Below, piece by piece: positions 47,599 through 59,093 of a stretch of DNA of 64,000 nt. The stretch is taken from NCBI RefSeq assembly GCF_900187615.1, contig NZ_FYDO01000003.1:62001-126000 (forward strand), in the 5' to 3' direction. Source of the stretch: Pseudomonas sp. Irchel s3f7 (GTDB lineage Bacteria; Pseudomonadota; Gammaproteobacteria; Pseudomonadales; Pseudomonadaceae). Position 1 is the first letter of the stretch; each line of letters opens with the position of its first letter. A program made the position numbers and the translations under genes. The notes under the pieces are model-generated. The model did no database searches and had not been told where the DNA came from. It saw only the letters and a program-made list of their open reading frames with translations.

Positions 47599-48244
47599 CT
47601 ACAAGCTGCTGATTTTTGATTGGGATGGCACCCTGGCCGACTCCATCGGTCGGATTGTCGAAGCGATGCATGTGGCATCCGAGCGCTCCGGTTTTCAATT
47701 GTGCGATGACTTTTCCGTCAAGGGCATCATCGGACTGGGGTTGCCCGAGGCGATTCGCACGTTGTATCCGCATATTGGCGATGACGAGCTCGTCGCGTTT
47801 CGTCAGCACTATGCTGATCACTACATCGCATCGGAAGCTGTGCCGTCGCCGTTGTTCGAGGGTGTTGTCGAGTCGATGGCAGCCTTTCGCAATGAGGGTT
47901 ATCACTTGGCGGTGGCCACCGGCAAGGCTCGTCGCGGGCTGGATCGGGTGCTCAAGGCGCACGGCTGGGAAGATTACTTCGATGTCACTCGTGCGGCAGA
48001 TGAAACGGCCAGCAAGCCTCATCCTCTGATGCTGGAAGAAATCCTTGCTCATTGCGGCGTTTCTGCGCAGCAGGCGCTGATGGTCGGGGATTCGTCGTTT
48101 GATCTGCAAATGGCACGCAATGCCGGCATGGATTCAGTTGCGGTGAGCTATGGTGCTCAATCCATTGAGGCGCTGAAGCTGTTTGAGCCGCGGCTGTCCA
48201 TAGATCGTTTTTCCGAATTGCACGCCTGGCTTCGTCAGGCTTAA
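47585..48244 (+). CDS. HAD-family hydrolase
   Basis: The 219-residue protein has the HAD motif [11 protein letters not shown] with nucleophile Asp12 and Asp14, a helical cap, [11 protein letters not shown] as motif II and [11 protein letters not shown] as motif IV. It resembles phosphoglycolate phosphatase-like enzymes, but the substrate is unknown. The GTG start lies inside the end of rluC. Confidence 0.88.
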   Translation: MRPSDYKLLIFDWDGTLADSIGRIVEAMHVASERSGFQLCDDFSVKGIIGLGLPEAIRTLYPHIGDDELVAFRQHYADHYIASEAVPSPLFEGVVESMAAFRNEGYHLAVATGKARRGLDRVLKAHGWEDYFDVTRAADETASKPHPLMLEEILAHCGVSAQQALMVGDSSFDLQMARNAGMDSVAVSYGAQSIEALKLFEPRLSIDRFSELHAWLRQA

Positions 48245-48268
48245 TACGTTTTTGCTGGGGTGTATGGC

Positions 48269-49258
48269 ATGACCGACGAATGGAAAGCGCCTGCCAAGGC
48301 GAGCGCTGATGACGGTGACGCGAAAAGCTGGAAGCTGCTGGAAAAGACCTTGCTGTCCAGCGTGCAGGAACAGCGCCGGTCCCGTCGCTGGGGAATATTC
48401 TTCAAGCTGCTGACCTTTGTGTACCTGTTCGGTGCATTGGCGCTGTTTTCGCCGTTGATGGACATGGAAAAGGCGGCAACTCGCAGTGGCAACTACACCG
48501 CGTTGATCGACGTGACCGGTGTGATCGCCGACAAGGAGCCGGCCAGTGCCGACAACATCGTTGGCAGCCTGCGCGCAGCTTTCGAGGATGAAAAGGTCAA
48601 GGGTGTCATTCTGCGCATCAACAGTCCGGGCGGCAGTCCGGTGCAGTCGGGTTACGTCTATGACGAGATCCGCCGCCTGCGTGGCCTGCATCCGGAGATC
48701 AAGCTGTACGCGGTCATTTCTGATCTGGGGGCTTCCGGGGCGTATTACATCGCCAGTGCCGCCGACCAGATCTACGCGGACAAAGCGAGTCTCGTGGGCT
48801 CCATTGGTGTGACGGCGGCCGGTTACGGTTTTGTCGGTACCATGGAGAAACTGGGTGTCGAGCGTCGCACATACACCTCGGGCGAGCATAAATCGTTCCT
48901 CGACCCGTTCCAGCCGCAGAAGTCGGAAGAAACGGTGTTCTGGCAAGGTGTGCTCGATACGACGCACAAACAGTTCATCAACAGCGTCAAGCAGGGGCGC
49001 GGCGATCGCCTGAAGGACAAGGAGCATCCGGAGTTGTTTTCCGGTCTGGTCTGGTCCGGCGAGCAGGCGCTGCCGCTAGGGCTTGTCGATGGATTGGGCA
49101 GTGCCAGTTCGGTTGCGCGGGATGTGATCGGCGAGAAAGAGCTGGTGGACTTTACCGTTCAGGAGTCGCCATTCGATCGCTTCTCGAAGAAGCTGGGCGC
49201 CAGCGTGGCTGAGCATCTGGCGATGTGGATGGGGTTTAACGGTCCGTCGCTGCGCTGA
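48269..49258 (+). CDS. sppA: Signal peptide peptidase SppA-like (S49, 36-kDa type)
   Basis: The 329-residue protease has one N-terminal membrane helix (FFKLLTFVYLFGALALFSPL, about residues 39-58) and a periplasmic S49 domain. The nucleophile is Ser156 in GASGAYY and the general base is Lys208 in GEHKSFLDPF; their spacing of 52 residues equals that of the B. subtilis enzyme. It digests cleaved signal peptides in the membrane. I take the ATG at 48269 as the start. It closes the rluC operon. Confidence 0.92.
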   Translation: MTDEWKAPAKASADDGDAKSWKLLEKTLLSSVQEQRRSRRWGIFFKLLTFVYLFGALALFSPLMDMEKAATRSGNYTALIDVTGVIADKEPASADNIVGSLRAAFEDEKVKGVILRINSPGGSPVQSGYVYDEIRRLRGLHPEIKLYAVISDLGASGAYYIASAADQIYADKASLVGSIGVTAAGYGFVGTMEKLGVERRTYTSGEHKSFLDPFQPQKSEETVFWQGVLDTTHKQFINSVKQGRGDRLKDKEHPELFSGLVWSGEQALPLGLVDGLGSASSVARDVIGEKELVDFTVQESPFDRFSKKLGASVAEHLAMWMGFNGPSLR

Positions 49259-49272
49259 TCTTTTGATTGCAC

Positions 49273-49300
49273 AAAAAAACCGGCCATTGCCGGTTTTTTT
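49273..49300. terminator. Bidirectional terminator between sppA and maf
   Basis: AAAAAAACCGGC, a CATT loop and GCCGGTTTTTTT make a strong hairpin with T runs on both strands. Confidence 0.93.
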
Positions 49301-49312
49301 GCCTTCCCATGA

Positions 49313-49396
49313 CCTGTAGGCGCTGGCTTGCCAGCGATGGCGGCATACCTGGCGCGCCGCGTCGCCCCGGTTCGCCAGCAAGCCGGCTCCTACGGG
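49313..49396. repeat. Inverted REP pair overlapping the maf stop
   Basis: A GTAGGCGCTGGCTTGCCAGCG arm faces TTCGCCAGCAAGCCGGCTCC across about 30 bases. The second arm contains the maf stop codon at 49390-49392. Confidence 0.78.
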
Positions 49397-49968
49397 ATTT
49401 GCACGCCTTCAGCCAGCAACATGTCGATCAGGCGAATCAATGGCAGGCCGACGAGGCTGGTCGCGTCAGGCCCTTCGGTGCTTTGAAACAGGCTGACGCC
49501 CAGACCCTCGGCCTTGAAGCTGCCAGCGCAGTCGTAGGGCTGTTCGGCGCGCAGGTAGCGTTCAATTCGTGCGGTGTCGAGTGTGCGCATGTGTACCGTG
49601 AATGGCACGCAGTCGACCTGGCAATGGCCGGTCTGGCTGTTCAGCAGGGCCAGTCCGGTCAGGAATGTCACGCTGGTGCCGCTTGAGGCCTGGAGTTGCT
49701 CTCGGGCTTTTTCGAAGGTGTGTGGCTTGCCGATAATGCGGTTGCCCAATACGGCGACCTGATCTGAGCCGATAATCAGATGAGCGGTATGGCTGTCCGC
49801 CAGGGCGCGCGCCTTCTCTTCGGCCAGGCGTTTGACCAGCTCGATGGCGGGCTCGCCGGGGCGATGGCTCTCGTCGATATCCGGCGAGCTGCACGTAAAG
49901 GGCAGCTGCAAACGGGTCAGTAATTCCCGGCGATAAGCTGAGCTGGAAGCGAGTAATAAAGGCAGCAT
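49390..49968 (-). CDS. Maf-family nucleotide pyrophosphatase
   Basis: The 192-residue protein has the Maf start LLLASSSAYRRELL and the catalytic IIGSDQVAVLG. Maf/YceF proteins hydrolyse modified nucleoside triphosphates such as 7-methyl-GTP. The ATG at 49968 gives the expected N-terminus. The stop TAG lies within a REP arm, so the last residues (VQIP) may have been reshaped by insertion of that element. Confidence 0.92.
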   Translation of the reverse strand: MLPLLLASSSAYRRELLTRLQLPFTCSSPDIDESHRPGEPAIELVKRLAEEKARALADSHTAHLIIGSDQVAVLGNRIIGKPHTFEKAREQLQASSGTSVTFLTGLALLNSQTGHCQVDCVPFTVHMRTLDTARIERYLRAEQPYDCAGSFKAEGLGVSLFQSTEGPDATSLVGLPLIRLIDMLLAEGVQIP

Positions 49969-50036
49969 GCGCAACTCCAAATGACAGTCGTGAATTCTAG
50001 CGGGGCTTCCAAGTGACGGACAGGGCTGAATTTCCT

Positions 50037-50064
50037 TTGACATGGCCGGGTGCATCCCTATAAT
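50037..50064 (+). promoter_or_regulatory. Consensus sigma-70 promoter of the yceD-rpmF-fab operon
   Basis: TTGACA at 50037-50042 and TATAAT at 50059-50064 are both perfect consensus boxes with a 16-base spacer. The start would be near 50071, only about three bases before the yceD ATG. Confidence 0.82.
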
Positions 50065-50073
50065 GCTGCGCCT

Positions 50074-50601
50074 ATGTTGAATGACCCGATTCCACCTCAC
50101 GTTGACCCGCGCAAATTGGCTGATCGTGGCACCACCCTCCAAGGTGAAATGCTGCTGGCCGATTTGAAGAGACTCTGCGACCCGCTTTCCGACAATGTCG
50201 GTACGGTGCAGGCTAAATTCGTTTTTGAACGAGATGAACGTAAATCTGTGGTCATCCACAGTTTTATCGACACCGAGGTCAAAATGGTTTGCCAGCGTTG
50301 TCTTGAGCTGGTCACCCTGCCGATCCATAGCGAATGCAGTTACGCTGTGGTGAAGGAGGGTGCGAATACCCAGTCGTTGCCGAAAGGTTATGACGTGCTG
50401 GAACTGGGCGAAGATCCTTTGGATCTGCAGTCACTGATCGAGGAGGAGCTTCTGCTCGCCTTGCCCATTGTGCCTGCTCATCATCCGGAAGAATGCCAGC
50501 AGCCGGCGGGAGCAGATGAGCCCGAACCGAGCGAGGACGAGGTAACGCGGTCCAACCCGTTCAGTGTATTGGCGCAGTTAAAGCGTGACCCAAACGTTTA
50601 G
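50074..50601 (+). CDS. yceD: YceD/DUF177 family protein
   Basis: The 175-residue acidic protein starts MLNDPIPPHVDPRKLADRG and has the DUF177 core with the metal-binding-like CQRCLEL. YceD is encoded before rpmF across bacteria and is linked to 23S rRNA/ribosome assembly. The start ATG lies inside the likely first transcribed bases of the promoter upstream, so it may be translated from a nearly leaderless mRNA. Confidence 0.92.
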   Translation: MLNDPIPPHVDPRKLADRGTTLQGEMLLADLKRLCDPLSDNVGTVQAKFVFERDERKSVVIHSFIDTEVKMVCQRCLELVTLPIHSECSYAVVKEGANTQSLPKGYDVLELGEDPLDLQSLIEEELLLALPIVPAHHPEECQQPAGADEPEPSEDEVTRSNPFSVLAQLKRDPNV

Positions 50602-50614
50602 GAGTTAATCAATT

Positions 50615-50797
50615 ATGGCTGTTCAGCAGAACAAAAAATCCCGCTCTGCCCGTGACATGCGCCGTTCGCACGACGCTCTCGAGGCTAGCACCCTGTCTGT
50701 AGAAAAAACCACCGGTGAAGTTCACCTGCGTCACCACGTATCGCCAGAAGGCGTATACCGTGGCCGTAAAGTGATCGACAAGGGCGCTGACGAGTAA
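50615..50797 (+). CDS. rpmF: 50S ribosomal protein L32
   Basis: The 60-residue basic protein [19 protein letters not shown]... matches L32. It is preceded by an AGGAG site and lies 13 bases after yceD. Confidence 0.98.
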
Positions 50798-50801
50798 TCA
50801 C

Positions 50802-51812
50802 TTGTCTGCTCAAGTCATCGCGATTGACGCAATGGGCGGGGACTTCGGTCCCCGCAGCATTGTTCAGGCCAGCTTCGCTTGTCTGGCTGCTACCCCCTCG
50901 CTGCACCTGATCCTCGTCGGTCAACCCTCCCTTCTTGAAGAACTGATCGCTGGCCATTCGGCTGTGGATCGCGCACGCCTGTCGATTGCTCCGGCGTCCG
51001 AAGTCATCACCATGGACGAAAAACCTGCCCAGGCCCTGCGAGGCAAGCCCGACTCATCCATGCGCGTGGCGCTCGAGTTGCTGCGCGATGACAAGGTCCA
51101 GGCCTGCGTCAGTGCCGGCAATACCGGTGCGTTGATGGCGCTGTCGCGTTTTGTGCTCAAGACCTTGCCGGGCATTGATCGGCCGGCCATGGTGGCGGCC
51201 ATTCCGACACAGAAGGGTTATTGCCAGTTGCTCGATCTGGGTGCCAACGTCGATTGCAGCGCGGAACATCTGTTGCAGTTCGCTGTGATGGGCTCGGTCG
51301 CAGCGGAAACGCTGGGCATTGCTCGTCCGCGCGTGGCGTTGTTGAATATCGGCACCGAGGACATCAAGGGAAATCAGCAGGTCAAGCTGGCCGCCACGTT
51401 GTTGCAGGCAGCCCGAGGTATCAATTACATCGGTTTTGTCGAAGGTGATGGTTTGTACCGTGGCGAAGCTGATGTGGTGGTGTGCGACGGATTTGTCGGC
51501 AATATCCTGCTCAAATCCAGCGAAGGCCTGGCGACCATGATTGCCGGGCGTATCGAAGCGTTGTTCAGGCAGAGTGTTGCTTCGCGCATGGTCGGTGCAT
51601 TGGCGTTGCCGCTGATGAAGCGCTTGCAGGCTGACCTGGCGCCCGCGCGGCACAACGGTGCGAGCTTTCTCGGCTTGCAGGGCATTGTCGTGAAAAGCCA
51701 CGGATCTGCCGGGGTGCAGGGCTTTCAAAGTGCCATTCAGCGCGCGCTGATCGAAATTCAGGAAAACCTGCCAGAACGCATTCACGGTCGTCTGGAGGAT
51801 TTGTTGCTTTAG
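50802..51812 (+). CDS. plsX: Phosphate acyltransferase PlsX
   Basis: The 336-residue enzyme transfers acyl groups from ACP to phosphate for phospholipid synthesis. The start reads [17 protein letters not shown] with the family AMGGD motif, and begins at the rare codon TTG, four bases after rpm[12 protein letters not shown] and ANVDC are also present. Four bases separate it from rpmF, so coupling to ribosomal protein synthesis is likely. Confidence 0.95.
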   Translation: MSAQVIAIDAMGGDFGPRSIVQASFACLAATPSLHLILVGQPSLLEELIAGHSAVDRARLSIAPASEVITMDEKPAQALRGKPDSSMRVALELLRDDKVQACVSAGNTGALMALSRFVLKTLPGIDRPAMVAAIPTQKGYCQLLDLGANVDCSAEHLLQFAVMGSVAAETLGIARPRVALLNIGTEDIKGNQQVKLAATLLQAARGINYIGFVEGDGLYRGEADVVVCDGFVGNILLKSSEGLATMIAGRIEALFRQSVASRMVGALALPLMKRLQADLAPARHNGASFLGLQGIVVKSHGSAGVQGFQSAIQRALIEIQENLPERIHGRLEDLLL

Positions 51813-51937
51813 GCGTTTTCGTCGGACAATGCTTAAATGTGACTGCTCGGTTCGAGTCACCATCCAACTGTCAGTTTCTTGCGTCCCAAAAGCGGGGCGT
51901 CAACTCTCCGACGACAAGATCATTAGGGGCTTGTTAC

Positions 51938-52876
51938 ATGTCTGCTTCCCTCGCATTCGTCTTTCCAGGACAGGGTTCGCAGTCCCTCGGCATGCTGGCC
52001 GAGTTGGGCGCACAACACCCGGTTGTCCTCGAAACATTCAAAGAAGCTTCCGATGCTCTGGGTTACGACCTGTGGGCACTGACCCAGCAAGGGCCGGAAG
52101 AGCAACTCAATCAGACCGATAAAACCCAGCCGGCCATTCTGACCGCCTCGATCGCCCTGTGGCGCCTGTGGCTGGCCGAAGGTGGTGCGCGTCCGGCTTA
52201 CGTTGCCGGGCACAGCCTGGGTGAATACAGCGCGCTGGTCGCTGCCGGCAGCCTGAGCCTGGGTGACGCGGTGAAACTGGTCGAGCGTCGTGGTCAGTTG
52301 ATGCAGGAGGCCGTTCCGGCCGGGCAGGGCGGCATGGCCGCCATCCTGGGTCTGGAAGATGCGGACGTACTGGCCGCCTGTGCCGAAGCGGCGCAAGGCG
52401 ACGTGGTCAGCGCGGTGAACTTCAACTCCCCGGGTCAGGTCGTCATCGCTGGCGCCAAGGCTGCGGTCGAGCGCGCTATTGAAGGTTGCAAGGCGCGGGG
52501 TGCCAAGCGCGCCATGCCATTGCCGGTCAGCGTGCCATCGCACTGCGAACTGATGCGTCCGGCCGCCGAGCGTTTCGCCGAGTCGATCGCCGCGATCGAC
52601 TGGCAAGTCCCACAAATTCCCGTTGTGCAGAACGTCAGTGCCGAAGTGCCGGGCGATCTGGAAACCCTCAAGCGTGATTTGCTTGAGCAGCTCTACAAGC
52701 CAGTACGCTGGGTTGAATCGGTCCAGGCGCTGGCCGCCAAGGGTGCGACCCAACTGGTCGAGTGCGGTCCGGGCAAAGTACTGGCCGGTCTGAACAAGCG
52801 CTGTGCTGAAGGCGTGTCGACATCCAACCTCAATACCCCAGACGCTTTCGCTGCCGCTCGTGCAGCGTTGGCCTGA
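51938..52876 (+). CDS. fabD: Malonyl-CoA:ACP transacylase
   Basis: The 312-residue enzyme loads malonyl units onto ACP. The nucleophile Ser93 is in GHSLGEYSAL and the start is FVFPGQGSQSLGML. The 125 bases after plsX may hold an internal promoter, but none is clear. The ATG at 51938 follows TAGGGG by eight bases. Confidence 0.96.
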   Translation: MSASLAFVFPGQGSQSLGMLAELGAQHPVVLETFKEASDALGYDLWALTQQGPEEQLNQTDKTQPAILTASIALWRLWLAEGGARPAYVAGHSLGEYSALVAAGSLSLGDAVKLVERRGQLMQEAVPAGQGGMAAILGLEDADVLAACAEAAQGDVVSAVNFNSPGQVVIAGAKAAVERAIEGCKARGAKRAMPLPVSVPSHCELMRPAAERFAESIAAIDWQVPQIPVVQNVSAEVPGDLETLKRDLLEQLYKPVRWVESVQALAAKGATQLVECGPGKVLAGLNKRCAEGVSTSNLNTPDAFAAARAALA

Positions 52877-52892
52877 ATCAGGAGAAGCTTGC

Positions 52893-53633
52893 ATGAGTCT
52901 GCAAGGTAAAGTTGCACTGGTCACCGGTGCAAGCCGTGGCATCGGCCAGGCTATCGCCCTGGAACTGGGTCGTCAGGGCGCCATCGTAGTGGGCACCGCG
53001 ACCTCTGCGTCGGGTGCTGAGCGTATTGCCGCTACCCTGAAAGAAAACGGTATCCAGGGGACTGGCCTGGAACTCAATGTCACCAGTGACGAGTCCGTTG
53101 CAAGTGTTCTGGCAAGCATTCAGGAGCAGTTCGGTGCGCCGGCAATCCTGGTCAACAATGCCGGCATCACCCGCGATAACCTGATGATGCGTATGAAAGA
53201 CGACGAGTGGCATGACGTTGTCGATACCAACCTGAACAGTCTGTTCCGCCTGTCCAAGGGCGTTTTGCGTGGTATGACCAAGGCCCGTTGGGGTCGAATT
53301 ATCAGTATTGGTTCGGTTGTGGGTGCCATGGGCAACGCAGGCCAAGTAAACTACGCTGCCGCCAAGGCCGGTCTGGAAGGTTTCAGCCGTGCACTGGCGC
53401 GTGAAGTCGGTTCGCGTTCGATTACGGTAAACTCGGTGGCCCCAGGGTTCATCGATACCGATATGACCCGTGAACTGCCCGAGGCGCAGCGTGAAGCCTT
53501 GCAGACGCAGATTCCGCTGGGCCGTCTGGGACAAGCTCAAGAGATCGCGTCCGTGGTCGCTTTTCTTGCGTCGGACGGTGCGGCTTACGTTACCGGAGCT
53601 ACAATCCCGGTGAACGGCGGGATGTACATGTAA
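52893..53633 (+). CDS. fabG: 3-oxoacyl-ACP reductase
   Basis: The 246-residue short-chain dehydrogenase reduces 3-oxoacyl-ACP with NADPH. The cofactor motif TGASRGIG is near residue 12, and the catalytic Tyr154 and Lys158 are in YAAAK. It starts 16 bases after fabD behind AGGAG. Confidence 0.97.
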   Translation: MSLQGKVALVTGASRGIGQAIALELGRQGAIVVGTATSASGAERIAATLKENGIQGTGLELNVTSDESVASVLASIQEQFGAPAILVNNAGITRDNLMMRMKDDEWHDVVDTNLNSLFRLSKGVLRGMTKARWGRIISIGSVVGAMGNAGQVNYAAAKAGLEGFSRALAREVGSRSITVNSVAPGFIDTDMTRELPEAQREALQTQIPLGRLGQAQEIASVVAFLASDGAAYVTGATIPVNGGMYM

Positions 53634-53749
53634 TTCAAATGTGACGGATTGCTTCAAAAAAATGTCATACGAGCTGTCTAAAATCCGTTATAAAGCTGCA
53701 ATCTATTTATAGGCAGAGGGTCACCGGGTTCGAGGAGTGAAGCTTTCAG

Positions 53750-53777
53750 TTGAAAAGCTGAAAAGTCTTTCTATACA
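53750..53777 (+). promoter_or_regulatory. Promoter of acpP
   Basis: TTGAAA at 53750-53755 and TATACA at 53772-53777 have a 16-base spacer. The start near 53784 gives a leader of about 46 bases with AGGAGTG before the acpP ATG. A separate promoter fits the need for much more ACP than FabG. Confidence 0.65.
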
Positions 53778-53829
53778 CTTACCCACTGGCCAGCTGCCTG
53801 AATTTGTCCATTAGGAGTGAAAACAAGGT

Positions 53830-54066
53830 ATGAGCACCATCGAAGAGCGCGTCAAGAAAATCGTTGCTGAGCAACTGGGCGTTAAAGAAGAAGAAGTGGT
53901 CAACACTGCTTCCTTCGTTGAAGACCTGGGTGCCGACTCCCTTGACACCGTTGAGCTGGTGATGGCTCTGGAAGAGGAATTCGAGACCGAAATCCCTGAC
54001 GAAGAAGCCGAGAAGATCACTACTGTACAAGCTGCAATCGACTACGTTACTAGCCATCAGGCGTAA
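53830..54066 (+). CDS. acpP: Acyl carrier protein
   Basis: The 78-residue acidic protein carries the phosphopantetheine site Ser37 in [12 protein letters not shown]. It shuttles acyl chains among the fatty-acid synthesis enzymes encoded around it. A terminator follows at once. Confidence 0.98.
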   Translation: MSTIEERVKKIVAEQLGVKEEEVVNTASFVEDLGADSLDTVELVMALEEEFETEIPDEEAEKITTVQAAIDYVTSHQA

Positions 54067-54095
54067 TAGTTTGTAATCGTTGCTCGCTGTCATGG

Positions 54096-54131
54096 AAAAA
54101 CCGCACTGCCATCATGGCGTGCGGTTTTTTC
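54096..54131 (+). terminator. Terminator after acpP
   Basis: AAAAACCGCAC and GTGCGGTTTTTT flank a smaller TGCCAT/ATGGC inner stem. Its position between acpP and fabF would let acpP be made in excess. Confidence 0.88.
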
Positions 54132-54175
54132 TTTAGGCCTGATGCAAAGTCGTCATTTGAAAAAAGGAGAGTGCT

Positions 54176-55420
54176 GTGTCGCGTAGACGCGTCGTAGTCA
54201 CCGGTATGGGTATGTTGTCGCCACTGGGCACGGATGTGCCGAGCAGCTGGCAGGGCATTCTGGCTGGCCGCAGTGGCATTGGTCTGATCGAACACGCCGA
54301 CCTTTCTGCCTATTCCACCCGTTTTGGCGGCTCGGTAAAGGACTTCAATGTCGAGGAATACCTGTCGGTCAAAGAAGCCCGCAAACTCGACCTGTTCATT
54401 CAGTACGGTCTGGCCGCAGGTTTTCAGGCGGTACGCAATGCCGGTCTGGAAGTCACTGACGCCAACCGTGAGCGTATCGGCGTGGCCATGGGCTCGGGTA
54501 TTGGCGGTCTGACCAATATCGAAGAAACCGCCCGCACGCTGCACGAGACCGGCCCGCGACGGATCTCTCCGTTCTTCGTGCCAGGCTCGATCATCAATAT
54601 GATTTCCGGTTTCCTGTCCATCCACTTGGGTGCACAGGGGCCTAACTACGCCATCGCCACAGCGTGTACCACAGGTACGCACTGCATCGGCATGGCGGCC
54701 CGCAACATCATGTACGACGAAGCCGACGTGATGATTGCCGGCGGTGCCGAGATGGCGGCCTGCGGTCTGGGCATGGGCGGCTTCGGAGCCTCCCGCGCAC
54801 TGTCGACCCGCAACGACGAGCCGACCCGCGCCAGCCGTCCATGGGACAAGGGCCGCGATGGCTTTGTATTGTCCAATGGCGCCGGTGCGCTGGTGCTGGA
54901 AGAACTCGAGCATGCCAAGGCGCGTGGCGCGACCATCTACGCCGAGCTGATCGGCTTCGGTACCAGTGGCGATGCCTACCACATGACCTCGCCGCCAGCC
55001 GATGGCGCAGGTGCAGCGCGCTGCATCACCAATGCGCTGCGCGATGCCAAAATCAATGGCGATCAAGTGCAGTACATCAACGCCCACGGCACCTCGACTC
55101 CCGCAGGCGACCTGGCGGAAGTCAATGCGATCAAGTCAGTGTTCGGCGAGCACGCCTACAAGCTGGCAGTCAGTTCGACCAAGTCCATGACCGGTCACCT
55201 GTTGGGTGCGGCGGGCGCGGTTGAGGCGATCTTCAGCGTACTGGCGATCAACAGCCAGGTGGCGCCGCCGACCATCAACCTCGATGAGCCGGACGAAGGC
55301 TGCGATCTCGATTTTGTGCCGCACACTGCGCGCAATATGGACATTGATGTGGTGGTTTCCAACTCCTTCGGGTTTGGCGGCACCAACGGCTCGCTGGTGT
55401 TCCGCCGGTTCGCAGGCTGA
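54176..55420 (+). CDS. fabF: 3-oxoacyl-ACP synthase II
   Basis: The 414-residue condensing enzyme elongates fatty acids. Its triad is visible: Cys164 in ACTTGTH, His304 in [11 protein letters not shown] and His341 in [11 protein letters not shown]. The start is GTG behind AAAGGAG. It shares one base with the pabC start. Confidence 0.97.
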   Translation: MSRRRVVVTGMGMLSPLGTDVPSSWQGILAGRSGIGLIEHADLSAYSTRFGGSVKDFNVEEYLSVKEARKLDLFIQYGLAAGFQAVRNAGLEVTDANRERIGVAMGSGIGGLTNIEETARTLHETGPRRISPFFVPGSIINMISGFLSIHLGAQGPNYAIATACTTGTHCIGMAARNIMYDEADVMIAGGAEMAACGLGMGGFGASRALSTRNDEPTRASRPWDKGRDGFVLSNGAGALVLEELEHAKARGATIYAELIGFGTSGDAYHMTSPPADGAGAARCITNALRDAKINGDQVQYINAHGTSTPAGDLAEVNAIKSVFGEHAYKLAVSSTKSMTGHLLGAAGAVEAIFSVLAINSQVAPPTINLDEPDEGCDLDFVPHTARNMDIDVVVSNSFGFGGTNGSLVFRRFAG

Positions 55421-56235
55421 TGGACTGCTGGGTCGACGGTCAGCCGGCGGACGCTTTGTCGCTGAAGGATCGCGGCCTGGCTTATGGTGATGGTCTGTTC
55501 GAGACCATCGCTGTGCGTAATGGACTCCCGGTGCTGCTGGATCGTCATCTGGTGCGTTTGGCCAGGGGGTGCCAGCGGTTGGCGATCAACCTTGATCATG
55601 AGCTCATGGTCGCGGAGTTGTTGAACTATGCCGCGAAGCTGGACGAAGGTGTGCTCAAGCTGATCGTCACACGCGGTGACAGCTTGCGCGGCTACGCCTT
55701 CGATCCCTCGGTTTCCGCTCGACGCATTTTGTCGGGCAACCCACCAGCGGTCTATCCGGATGCCCATGCTGAGCAAGGCGTTCGCCTGTTTCCTTGTACG
55801 ACACGACTTTCAAATCAACCTCTGCTCGCCGGCCTCAAACATTTGAATCGCCTGGAGCAGGTCCTCGCCCGTGCCGAATGGCAGGACACCGAGCATGCTG
55901 AAGGCTTGATGCTCGATCAGGCAGGGCGCGTGATTGAAGGCGTATTCAGTAATCTGTTCCTAGTGCGCAATGGCGTGCTGATCACGGCAGACCTCAAACG
56001 CTGTGGCGTCGCCGGGGTGATGCGCGAAGAAATTTTGTTTCAAGCCGAGTCGTCGGGTATCCCCACGCAAATCACCGATATCCCCCTCGAACAGCTGCAA
56101 TGGGCTGACGAAGTCTTTGTCTGCAACAGCGTTTATGGCGTTTGGCCGGTGCGTGCTTATGCAGCACTGAGCTGGCCGGTTGGGCCGCTCACCCGTAAAC
56201 TCCAAACCATTGCCAATGAGCTACTGGATGCTTGA
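55420..56235 (+). CDS. pabC: Aminodeoxychorismate lyase
   Basis: The 271-residue fold-type IV PLP enzyme forms p-aminobenzoate for folate. Family features include the start with DRGLAYGDGLFETI and the PLP-lysine segment GLKHLNRLEQV, followed by EGVFSNLFL. It overlaps fabF by one base, and mltG follows three bases later. Confidence 0.94.
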   Translation: MDCWVDGQPADALSLKDRGLAYGDGLFETIAVRNGLPVLLDRHLVRLARGCQRLAINLDHELMVAELLNYAAKLDEGVLKLIVTRGDSLRGYAFDPSVSARRILSGNPPAVYPDAHAEQGVRLFPCTTRLSNQPLLAGLKHLNRLEQVLARAEWQDTEHAEGLMLDQAGRVIEGVFSNLFLVRNGVLITADLKRCGVAGVMREEILFQAESSGIPTQITDIPLEQLQWADEVFVCNSVYGVWPVRAYAALSWPVGPLTRKLQTIANELLDA

Positions 56236-56238
56236 TAC

Positions 56239-57462
56239 GTGAGACGTAAACTCTTGCTGCTGCTGGAAACCGGACTGGTTCTGGCGGGGCTGATGTTGGG
56301 TGCTTCTGCCTGGAAAATTCATTCGGCATTGGTGCAACCGCTGAATATCACTCAGGAAAAACTGCTGGAGGTGCCCAAGGGCACGACTCCGAACCGCACC
56401 TTCCTGAAAATGGAAGCTGACGGCGTCATCAAGGACGCATTCTGGCTGCGCGTCTATTGGCGCTTCAACCTGCCCAAACAACCTCTGCACAGCGGTGAAT
56501 ACCGCATGGTTCCCGGCATGACAGTCGAAGGGCTGATCGATCTGTGGAAGCGCGCAGAGATGGTTCAGTACAGCCTGACCCTGGTCGAAGGCTGGAATTT
56601 CCATCAAGTGCGTGCGGCCCTGGCCAGGGATGAAAAACTCGAGCAGACCCTTGATGGATTGAGCGACAGCCAGGTCATGGACAAGCTCGGCCATACCGGG
56701 ATTTTTCCCGAAGGGCGATTCTTCCCTGACACGTATCGCTTCGTGCGCGGCATGTCCGATGTCGAGCTGCTGAAAATTGCCTACGATCGCCTCAACGATG
56801 TGCTTGCCAAAGAGTGGGCGCAACGATCGGCGGACGTGCCGTACACCGAACCCTATCAAGCGCTGATCATGGCCTCGCTGGTGGAAAAGGAAACCGGTGT
56901 GCCGCAGGAGCGTGGGCAGATTGCCGGTGTGTTTGTACGGCGCATGGCGATAGGCATGTTGCTGCAGACCGACCCGACGGTGATTTATGGCCTGGGTGAT
57001 CGTTACAGCGGCAAGTTGAACCGTGCACATCTCAGAGAAGCCACGCCCTATAACACTTACATGAATGCAGGTTTGCCGCCGACCCCGATTGCCATGGTCG
57101 GTCGCGAAGCGATCCATGCGGCGCTCAATCCGGTGGAGGGCAGCAGCCTGTACTTCGTGGCGCGCGGTGATGGCAGCCACGTGTTCTCCGATGATCTGGA
57201 TGCGCACAACAATGCAGTGCGTGAGTACCAGATCAAGCGCCGAGCCGATTACCGCTCCAGCCCGGCACCGATCTCTGCACCCGAGACGCCGGTGGAGGAG
57301 CCTGCCGCGTCGGCGTCTGAGGACGCCGAGATGCCGGTCCCGACCGCGTCACCGGACACTGATCCGGACGCTTCGCCGCGGGTGCAGCCGCAAGATCCCG
57401 CGCCTGAACCCGCACCGGATGCACCGGCTTCCGATGCAAGCACACCGCAAAGCTCGCAATGA
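56239..57462 (+). CDS. mltG: Endolytic murein transglycosylase MltG
   Basis: The 407-residue enzyme has an N-terminal membrane helix and a YceG domain with the catalytic-glutamate region ASLVEKETGVP and LLQTDPTVIYGLG. It cuts nascent glycan strands at the inner membrane. The last 60 residues are an acidic Pro/Ala/Ser/Glu-rich disordered tail beyond the usual family end. The start is GTG. Confidence 0.94.
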   Translation: MRRKLLLLLETGLVLAGLMLGASAWKIHSALVQPLNITQEKLLEVPKGTTPNRTFLKMEADGVIKDAFWLRVYWRFNLPKQPLHSGEYRMVPGMTVEGLIDLWKRAEMVQYSLTLVEGWNFHQVRAALARDEKLEQTLDGLSDSQVMDKLGHTGIFPEGRFFPDTYRFVRGMSDVELLKIAYDRLNDVLAKEWAQRSADVPYTEPYQALIMASLVEKETGVPQERGQIAGVFVRRMAIGMLLQTDPTVIYGLGDRYSGKLNRAHLREATPYNTYMNAGLPPTPIAMVGREAIHAALNPVEGSSLYFVARGDGSHVFSDDLDAHNNAVREYQIKRRADYRSSPAPISAPETPVEEPAASASEDAEMPVPTASPDTDPDASPRVQPQDPAPEPAPDAPASDASTPQSSQ

Positions 57463-57472
57463 CTCTGACTAA

Positions 57473-59093
<1,621 letters not shown>

